A DNA stretch of 38,467 nt from Clostridia bacterium (GTDB taxonomy: Bacteria; Bacillota; Clostridia; Christensenellales; Aristaeellaceae). Positions 33,166 through 38,467 of this stretch are shown one piece after another (the first letter of the stretch is position 1; every line of letters begins with the position of its first letter). The stretch is taken from contig JAFRQX010000009.1 of the NCBI GenBank assembly GCA_017428385.1, positions 1 to 38,467 on the forward strand. Direction: 5' to 3'. A program made the translations under genes and the position numbers. A model generated the notes under the pieces. It searched no databases and was not told the DNA's origin. It worked only from the letters and a program-made list of their open reading frames with translations.

Positions 33166-33684
33166 ATGGCACAGAATCCTGTGTTTACAATCACTATGAG
33201 CGACGGACGTGTGATGAAAGGCGAACTGTATCCTGAAGTCGCGCCGCAGTCCGTTGGCAACTTTACCGCGCTTGCCAACAGCGGTTTCTATGACGGACTG
33301 ATCTTTCACCGGGTCATTCCGGGCTTCATGATCCAGGGCGGCGATCCCAAGGGTATCGGCATCGGCGGCCCCGGCTACTGCATCAAAGGCGAATTTGCCG
33401 CGAACGGAATCAACAATCCCCTGAAGCATACCTACGGTGTGCTGAGTATGGCCCGCAGCATGATGCCTGATTCCGCCGGAAGCCAGTTCTTTATCATGAC
33501 CAGCGACAGTCCCCACCTGGACGGACAGTATGCTGCCTTCGGCAAGGTGCTGGAAGGAATGGATGTGGCAGAGGACATCGTGAAGGCGAAGCGGGATCAC
33601 TCCGACAAACCGCTTGAGCCGCAGGTCATGGCATCGATCCGGGTGGATACATTCGGACAGTGCTATCCCTTTGATCAGATCTGA
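33166..33684 (+). CDS. Peptidyl-prolyl cis-trans isomerase, cyclophilin type
   Basis: A 172-residue cytoplasmic cyclophilin (no signal peptide) that speeds cis-trans isomerisation of prolyl bonds during folding. Active-site motifs are [15 protein letters not shown] (about 52-66, with the catalytic Arg of FHRV), [25 protein letters not shown] (about 103-127) and GVLSMAR. The usual tryptophan of the cyclosporin site is replaced by H in SPHLDG, as in many bacterial members. The frame is open upstream to 33130, but 33166 is chosen because AGGGAGGAAAAG lies just before it and homologues begin here. It has its own promoter and a terminator-like hairpin follows. Confidence 0.93.
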   Translation: MAQNPVFTITMSDGRVMKGELYPEVAPQSVGNFTALANSGFYDGLIFHRVIPGFMIQGGDPKGIGIGGPGYCIKGEFAANGINNPLKHTYGVLSMARSMMPDSAGSQFFIMTSDSPHLDGQYAAFGKVLEGMDVAEDIVKAKRDHSDKPLEPQVMASIRVDTFGQCYPFDQI

Positions 33685-33695
33685 GAAAAGCATTG

Positions 33696-33731
33696 AAGCG
33701 CGGAAAGGGTTGAACCCCTTTCTGCGCTTTT
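33696..33731 (+). terminator. Terminator-like hairpin after the cyclophilin gene
   Basis: A 14-bp stem (33696-33709 with 33716-33729, one G-T pair) and a 6-nt loop; the run of T is short (TTTT, then C). A second inverted repeat ACTTATG/CATAAGT follows at 33733-33754, before zapA. Confidence 0.7.
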
Positions 33732-33792
33732 CACTTATGTACGGGATCATAAGTACTCAATAAGGCTGCTGACAGAGACAGGAGGCAGGAAA

Positions 33793-34065
33793 ATGGAAAA
33801 GCAGAAAATCACCGTAACGGTTGCGGGCAAAAACTATACGCTGGTATCCGGAGACCCGCCGGAGTTTGTGAAGCGGGTGGCGTCTTTTGTGGACCGGAAG
33901 CTGAATGAAACGGCGGCGGTAACCAACCTGCCTTCCGGCCAGGCGGCGGTGCTGACCTGTTTTAACCTGGCGGAAGAACTGCTGAAGGCGCAGGATGAGA
34001 ACACGATGCTGCGCAGGCAGAATGAGCAGCTGGCGCGGAGCGCCAAAGCAATTCAGAATTCATAA
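33793..34065 (+). CDS. zapA: Cell division protein ZapA
   Basis: A 90-residue protein that binds FtsZ and promotes Z-ring bundling at midcell. The ZapA pattern is clear: KITVTVAGKNYTLVSGDPPEFVKRVASFVDRKLNE (about 4-39), then a C-terminal coiled coil (about 55-85, LAEELLKAQDENTMLRRQNEQL). AGGAGG lies about 7 nt before the ATG. The last five codons (AIQNS) and the stop are supplied by a heptad tract, directly after a TGGCGC/GCGCCA inverted repeat, so the native C-terminus may have been replaced. The order zapA-U32-mutS2 is a familiar one in Clostridia. Confidence 0.9.
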   Translation: MEKQKITVTVAGKNYTLVSGDPPEFVKRVASFVDRKLNETAAVTNLPSGQAAVLTCFNLAEELLKAQDENTMLRRQNEQLARSAKAIQNS

Positions 34066-34084
34066 TTCATAATTCAGAATTAAG
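34050..34084 (+). repeat. 35-bp heptad tract covering the zapA stop codon
   Basis: AATTCAG, two AATTCAT units, AATTCAG and a closing AATTAAG. The zapA TAA (34063-34065) is formed at the junction of the second and third units. Confidence 0.85.
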
Positions 34085-34168
34085 TGCTGAGTTGATCCGG
34101 AAGATGATTTCCGACGTATGGATATAAAAGCATTCAGCATGAAATTCAGGAGTATGCCGGTATATAAT

Positions 34169-34189
34169 CATTATGAATTATGAATTAAT
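34169..34189 (+). repeat. Short heptad tract before the U32 gene
   Basis: CATTATG, AATTATG and AATTAAT in register, directly followed by the CAAGGAG ribosome-binding site. A TATAAT at 34163-34168 lies just before the tract but has no convincing -35. Confidence 0.65.
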
Positions 34190-34206
34190 TCAAGGAGTGT
34201 AGCGAC

Positions 34207-36546
34207 ATGGAGAATCTGGCTCCGGCAGGGAACCGCGCGGCTCTGGAACGGGCGGACGCGGCAGGTGCGGACGCGGTATACCTTGGGTATGCCGCTTTCA
34301 GTGCGCGCGCCGGTGCGGGAAACTTTAACCGGCAGGAGCTGGAAGATGCCATCCGCTACGCCCACCTGCGCCATATGCGGGTTCATGTGACGGTGAACAC
34401 GCTGGTGAAGGACGGTGAACTGGAACAGGTGACAGAGGTGCTGCGGCTGCTGAACGACCTGCATGCGGACGCGGTACTGGTGCAGGATCTGGGTGTGCTG
34501 CGGATTGCCCGGAACCTTTTCCCGGGATTGACGGTGCACGCGAGTACCCAGATGGCGATTCATAACCGGACGGGAGTGGTCTGGTGCGGCAAGCAAGGAA
34601 TCCGCAGGGCTGTGCTGGCACGGGAATGCTCCCTGGAAGAGATTCGCAAGTGCGCGGATACCGGTGTTGAGATTGAAGTGTTTGTTCACGGTGCACAGTG
34701 TGTGGCAGTGAGCGGACTGTGCCTGTTCTCCAGCATGGTGGGAGAACGGAGCGGAAACCGCGGCCGGTGTGCCCAGCCCTGCCGGATGGAATATGACTAC
34801 CGCGGCCGCCGGGGCGCGTGGCTGAGCCCCCGGGACGTATGCCTGCGGGACGAACTGCCGAAGCTGGCGGAGGCGGGCGTGGCTTCCTGCAAGATAGAGG
34901 GCAGGCTGAAGCGGCCGGAATATGTGGCAACCGTGGCATCCAGCTACCGTAAGGGCATGGACAGCCTGGAACGGGGAAATTTTGAAAAGGCTGACGAGGC
35001 AGAGAAAGAAGGACTGCTCCAGATCTTTAACCGGGGCGGTTTCATGAAGGGATATGCCCTGGGCTGCGAGGACGCGGGCGTGATCTTCCCGGATACGGTG
35101 AACCATCAGGGCGTCCGGATCGGCCGGGTGACAGCCGCGGACGGAAAACTGGCAAAGGTACAGCTGGAAAAAGACCTGCGGAACGGTGACGGACTTTCCC
35201 TGCGGGGAGCACATGAGGAAATCAGCCTGGTTTATGCCGGACCCGACCTGAAAACAGGGGAGACGGCCATCCTGCGGCTGAGACCGGATGTGAAGGCCAA
35301 AGGTGGGGATATAGTATTCCGCCTGACGGCTGTGGATCAGCTGGAAAAAGCGGAAGCGATGAAAGGCCGGACAGTGCCGGTTGATCTTTTCCTGAAAGCA
35401 ATGCCTGGGGAAACACTGCGCCTGACCGCCACGGACGGGGAAAATACCGTAACGGTCACAGGTGACATCGTGGAAGCTGCGAAAACCCGGGCAGTGACAG
35501 AAGAAGAACTGGGACGCAGCCTGGAAAAAACCGGAGACACGGTTTTTGTTCCGCGTGAGGTCAAAGCGAAGACGGCCGGCGCCTTTGTACCGGTAAGCCG
35601 GGTGAACGCCCTCAGGCGGGAAGCATTAAGCGCATTGGCGGAGGAAAGAATTTCCGCTTTTGAAGCGTGCAATGCACAATGCACAATGCATAATGCACAA
35701 TTAAATGTTCCTGAAGAATACCTGCCTGAAGGGAAAGTGCCGGAGATAGCCTATATCAGGACAAAAGAACAGGCACAGACTGCGCGTGAAGCAGGGCTGC
35801 GGGTGGTCTGGTGCCCTGAGGATTACCGGGCGGAAGCCCTGCAGGCGCTGAAGGCTGAAATCCAGCCGGGAGACTGGCTGGCCCTGCCGGACGTTTGCGA
35901 GGAAGAAACCCTGCAGGCACTGCGGCGTTATACGGAAGAGAACAGGGAACGGCTCGGCGGTGTTGTGCTGGGCTCTGTCGGACAGCTGGGAACGGACTGG
36001 CCGGTTGCTTTTGCGGCAGGAGCCGGGGTACCGGTGATGAACCGGCAGGCGGCTTCACTGCTGCTGGAGGAAGGGTGCGCGTTTATAACGGCTTCTCCTG
36101 AACTGACAGGGCAGGAACTGAAGATACTCCTGGCCGGGGGCGCGCCCATTGTGACAACGGTTTACGGACGGACGCGGCTGATGCTGCTGCATCACTGCCC
36201 GGCGCGGACTGCCCTTGGACTGAAGAAAGGACATGCCGGCTGCCGGATGTGTGATGAGGGACATCCTGACGCGCTGAAGGACCAGGTGCTGGAAGACCGC
36301 AAGGGATACCGCTTCCCGCTGCTGCGTCAGCGGCTGCCGGAAGGGTGCCTGGTACAGCTGATGAATGCCTTCCCGACAGACATAATCAATTCAGAATTCA
36401 GGATTCAGAATTCAGAATTAAACAGAGCGGTTGTCCTGACTACAGAGGATACGGAAGAAACAAGAATGATCCTGGAGGCTTTCGAAGATGGACGGAAGAC
36501 GGACGGAAAAACTACTTCGGGACATTGGAAAAGACCAGTAGAATAA
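34207..36546 (+). CDS. U32-family protein (collagenase-like fold, DUF3656), interrupted by two heptad tracts
   Basis: A 779-residue cytoplasmic protein of the U32 family with a DUF3656-like second half. Members such as E. coli RlhA act in tRNA/rRNA hydroxylation rather than as proteases; the role here is inferred. The barrel domain starts LAPAGNRAALERADAAGADAVYLG. The iron-sulfur ligands are in GAQCVAVSGLC and GRCAQPCR (C165, C172, C188, C192). A second barrel-like part (about 510-720) ends with CPARTALGLKKGHAGCRMCDE. Two segments, about residues 489-500 (NAQCTMHNAQLN) and 728-739 (NSEFRIQNSELN), are encoded by intergenic-type heptad tracts, and the frame stays open. The extreme C-terminus looks non-conserved. 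GGAG precedes the ATG. Confidence 0.9.
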   Translation: MENLAPAGNRAALERADAAGADAVYLGYAAFSARAGAGNFNRQELEDAIRYAHLRHMRVHVTVNTLVKDGELEQVTEVLRLLNDLHADAVLVQDLGVLRIARNLFPGLTVHASTQMAIHNRTGVVWCGKQGIRRAVLARECSLEEIRKCADTGVEIEVFVHGAQCVAVSGLCLFSSMVGERSGNRGRCAQPCRMEYDYRGRRGAWLSPRDVCLRDELPKLAEAGVASCKIEGRLKRPEYVATVASSYRKGMDSLERGNFEKADEAEKEGLLQIFNRGGFMKGYALGCEDAGVIFPDTVNHQGVRIGRVTAADGKLAKVQLEKDLRNGDGLSLRGAHEEISLVYAGPDLKTGETAILRLRPDVKAKGGDIVFRLTAVDQLEKAEAMKGRTVPVDLFLKAMPGETLRLTATDGENTVTVTGDIVEAAKTRAVTEEELGRSLEKTGDTVFVPREVKAKTAGAFVPVSRVNALRREALSALAEERISAFEACNAQCTMHNAQLNVPEEYLPEGKVPEIAYIRTKEQAQTAREAGLRVVWCPEDYRAEALQALKAEIQPGDWLALPDVCEEETLQALRRYTEENRERLGGVVLGSVGQLGTDWPVAFAAGAGVPVMNRQAASLLLEEGCAFITASPELTGQELKILLAGGAPIVTTVYGRTRLMLLHHCPARTALGLKKGHAGCRMCDEGHPDALKDQVLEDRKGYRFPLLRQRLPEGCLVQLMNAFPTDIINSEFRIQNSELNRAVVLTTEDTEETRMILEAFEDGRKTDGKTTSGHWKRPVE
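35671..35705 (+). repeat. 35-bp heptad tract inside the U32 coding sequence (first)
   Basis: Two AATGCAC units, AATGCAT, AATGCAC and a closing AATTAAA, translated within the gene as part of EACNAQCTMHNAQLNVPEE. It follows the same five-heptad plan as the intergenic tracts. Confidence 0.85.
36388..36422 (+). repeat. 35-bp heptad tract inside the U32 coding sequence (second)
   Basis: Two AATTCAG units, GATTCAG, AATTCAG and a closing AATTAAA, translated as part of IINSEFRIQNSELNRA. It shares its last unit with the first internal tract. Confidence 0.85.
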
Positions 36547-36579
36547 TTATGAATTGTGAATGATGAATTCATAATTCCG
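36545..36579 (+). repeat. 35-bp heptad tract between the U32 gene and mutS2
   Basis: AATTATG, AATTGTG, AATGATG, AATTCAT and AATTCCG. It starts within the U32 stop codon and its last unit forms the left arm of the mutS2 ribosome-binding-site hairpin. Confidence 0.8.
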
Positions 36580-36587
36580 AAGGAATT
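36573..36587 (+). promoter_or_regulatory. Ribosome-binding-site hairpin of mutS2
   Basis: A perfect AATTCC-GAA-GGAATT hairpin whose right half contains the AAGGA Shine-Dalgarno sequence, 7-8 nt before the first ATG. It is built partly from the preceding heptad tract. Confidence 0.5.
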
Positions 36588-36594
36588 AATAGCT

Positions 36595-38467
36595 ATGATG
36601 AAAGAAAGAACACTGCGGGTGCTGGAGTTTACCAGGATCCGCGAGCTCCTGGCTGAGGGTGCGCTGACGCCTGCAGGAGCGGAAAAATGCCGGGCGCTGG
36701 AACCGGCGGACGAACTGATTGCCGTACAAGCACTGCAGGCAGAAACAGAAGAAGCGACCGTGATCCTGCAATACACCGGCGGACATCCGATGATTGCGTT
36801 TCCGGATGTGAAGCCGGCGCTGGTGGTATGTGAGAAGGGCGGAAGCCTGAGCGCCGGGATGCTGCTGAATGTGGCGGAGCTGCTGCGGGCGAGCCGTGCG
36901 GCCCAGGACGCACTGGTGACGGAACGGGAAAACACGCCCATTCTGCGGGCAAAGGCGGAAGGCCTTTTTGTTGCCCGGAATATTGAAAGAGACATTACAG
37001 ACGCGATCATTTCCGAAGATGAGATCGCCGACCGGGCCAGCAGCGAGCTGATGAACATCCGGCGGCATCTGCGAGGAGCCCAGGATCGGATCCGGGACAA
37101 GCTGAATCAGATGATCCATTCCGCCACGCTGCAGAAGGCGCTGCAGGATCCGATCATCACCGTGAGAAACAACCGGTATGTGCTGCCGGTGCGGGCGGAA
37201 TTCCGCTCAAGCGTCCCCGGCCTGGTTCATGACCAGAGCTCTTCCGGCGCTACGCTGTTCATTGAACCCATGGTTGCGGTGGAAATGGGCAATGAACTGA
37301 AACAGTGGGAACTGAAGGAACAGCAGGAAATTGCCCGGATCCTGGCGGCGCTGTCCGCTGAAGTGGCGCCCTATGCTGCCGCCATGGCGGAAACCCAGGA
37401 GCAGCTGGCAGAGCTGGACTTCATCTTTGCCAAAGGACTGCTGAGCCGCCGGTTTTTCTGCGTGAGTCCGAAGATGAATAATGAGGGCCACCTGAAGATC
37501 ATCCGCGGACGGCATCCGCTGATTGATCCGGAGAAGGTGGTTCCTTCCACGATCTGGCTGGGAGAAGAGTTTACGTCCCTGATCATCACCGGTCCGAATA
37601 CCGGCGGTAAGACGGTAACGCTGAAGACCGTGGGTTTGTTTACCCTGATGGCGCAGGCCGGCCTGCAGGTACCGGCGGATCCGGGAACGGAGCTGGCGGT
37701 GTTTGAGCAGGTATTCGCGGATATCGGCGACGAGCAGAGCATTGAACAGAGCCTTTCCACCTTCTCCGGTCATATGACCAATATCGTGGAGATTATGCAC
37801 GAGGTGACGCCCCGGGATCTGGTGCTGTTTGACGAACTGGGTGCCGGAACAGATCCCACGGAAGGCGCGGCCCTGGCCCAGAGCATCCTGACACGGCTGC
37901 TGCACATCAAAGTACGGACCCTGGCTACAACCCACTACAGCGAGCTGAAGGCTTTTGCGCTGACCACACAGGGCGTGGAAAACGCTTCGGTGGAATTTGA
38001 CGTGGAGACGCTGCGGCCGACGTACCGTCTGTCCATCGGCGTACCCGGAAAGAGTAACGCCTTTGAAATCAGCCGGCGGCTGGGCCTGCCGGAAAACCTG
38101 ATAGACGCGGCCCGGAAACTGCTGAGTGGAAACGCAATCCGTTTTGAGGACGTGATCGCCAACGCGGAATACCACCGGCAGGTGGCGGAAAAGGAACGCC
38201 AGCTGGCAGAGGAAGCGAACCGTGAAACCATCAAACTGCGTAATGAAGCGGAACAGCTTCGCAAGGAGATGGAACAGAAGCGGGAACAGGCGCTGCGTAA
38301 GGCTCGGGAGGATGCGAAACACATTGTGGACCAGGCAAGACGGGAAAGTGAAAGCGTTATTGCCGAACTGAAGAAAATGAAGAAGAACGCCTCGCAGGGA
38401 GACGCCTCAGTGAACGACCTGCGCAGGCGGCTGGATAAGGAAAGCGACGCGCTGGCGGAGGGCCTCG
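36595..38467 (+). CDS. mutS2: Endonuclease MutS2 / ribosome rescue factor RqcU (3' end outside window)
   Basis: 624 codons are visible before the window ends. The MutS2 family includes proteins that suppress recombination and, in Bacillus, split collided ribosomes. The N-terminal helical and lever region (1-320) contains LPVRAEFRSSVPGLVHDQSSSGATLFIEP (about 197-225), a strong MutS2 signature. The ATPase domain has Walker A GPNTGGKT (333-340), the ABC signature near SLSTFSGHM, and Walker B LVLFDELGAGTDPTEGAALA, followed by TLATTHYSELKAFA. The basic coiled-coil region begins about residue 500. The C-terminal Smr nuclease domain would lie beyond the window. Two adjacent ATGs (36595, 36598) are possible starts. 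Confidence 0.95.
   Translation, partial: MMKERTLRVLEFTRIRELLAEGALTPAGAEKCRALEPADELIAVQALQAETEEATVILQYTGGHPMIAFPDVKPALVVCEKGGSLSAGMLLNVAELLRASRAAQDALVTERENTPILRAKAEGLFVARNIERDITDAIISEDEIADRASSELMNIRRHLRGAQDRIRDKLNQMIHSATLQKALQDPIITVRNNRYVLPVRAEFRSSVPGLVHDQSSSGATLFIEPMVAVEMGNELKQWELKEQQEIARILAALSAEVAPYAAAMAETQEQLAELDFIFAKGLLSRRFFCVSPKMNNEGHLKIIRGRHPLIDPEKVVPSTIWLGEEFTSLIITGPNTGGKTVTLKTVGLFTLMAQAGLQVPADPGTELAVFEQVFADIGDEQSIEQSLSTFSGHMTNIVEIMHEVTPRDLVLFDELGAGTDPTEGAALAQSILTRLLHIKVRTLATTHYSELKAFALTTQGVENASVEFDVETLRPTYRLSIGVPGKSNAFEISRRLGLPENLIDAARKLLSGNAIRFEDVIANAEYHRQVAEKERQLAEEANRETIKLRNEAEQLRKEMEQKREQALRKAREDAKHIVDQARRESESVIAELKKMKKNASQGDASVNDLRRRLDKESDALAEGL

Overview
The window comes from a Gram-positive bacterium of the phylum Bacillota, probably class Clostridia. 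The evidence is the housekeeping gene content and order (rpmH-rnpA-yidD-yidC-jag; secDF-recJ-relA-dtd; zapA-U32-mutS2), an S-box (SAM-I) riboswitch before metK, consensus sigma-A promoters, strong AGGAGG ribosome-binding sites and sortase-anchored surface proteins. The base composition is G+C-rich for the group. Genus and species cannot be named from the sequence alone.

Layout. 1-141: the 3' end of an IS3-family element. 179-1683: promoter, SAM-I riboswitch and metK. 1930-8558: rpmH, rnpA, yidD, yidC, jag, serS, ftsY and glyS, all on the + strand. 8783-22700: a five-gene accessory operon encoding what looks like a covalently assembled pilus: a 2,761-residue surface protein, an FctA/Spy0128-like pilin, a signal-peptidase-like protein lacking both catalytic residues, a class B sortase with C-terminal MucBP-like repeats, and a solitary secreted family 5 solute-binding protein. 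22707-31875 (- strand): secD-secF, recJ, relA, dtd, an MBL-fold hydrolase and hemZ. 31984-32787 (-): a GNAT protein. 33166-38467 (+): cyclophilin, zapA, a U32-family protein and mutS2, which is cut by the window end.

How the genes work together. The housekeeping blocks cover ribosome and RNase P production, membrane-protein insertion and secretion (YidC, YidD, FtsY, SecDF), tRNA charging and proofreading (SerRS, GlyRS, Dtd), the stringent response, and DNA repair. The pilus operon uses the Sec export machinery and then its own class B sortase. Its gene content (large PTG-anchored protein, FctA-like pilin, SipA-like pseudo-peptidase, class B sortase) parallels the streptococcal FCT pilus loci, although gene order and sorting motifs differ.

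Non-coding layers. (i) Heptanucleotide repeat tracts, often exactly five heptads (35 nt), lie at most housekeeping gene junctions and in two places inside the U32 gene; none was seen in the pilus operon. (ii) An array of hairpins with unrelated stems joined by constant GAA linkers lies between the divergent GNAT and cyclophilin genes. (iii) Long gene-specific inverted repeats span the stop codons of serS and relA and run straight into heptad tracts. These repeats and the pilus operon are the most interesting parts of the window.
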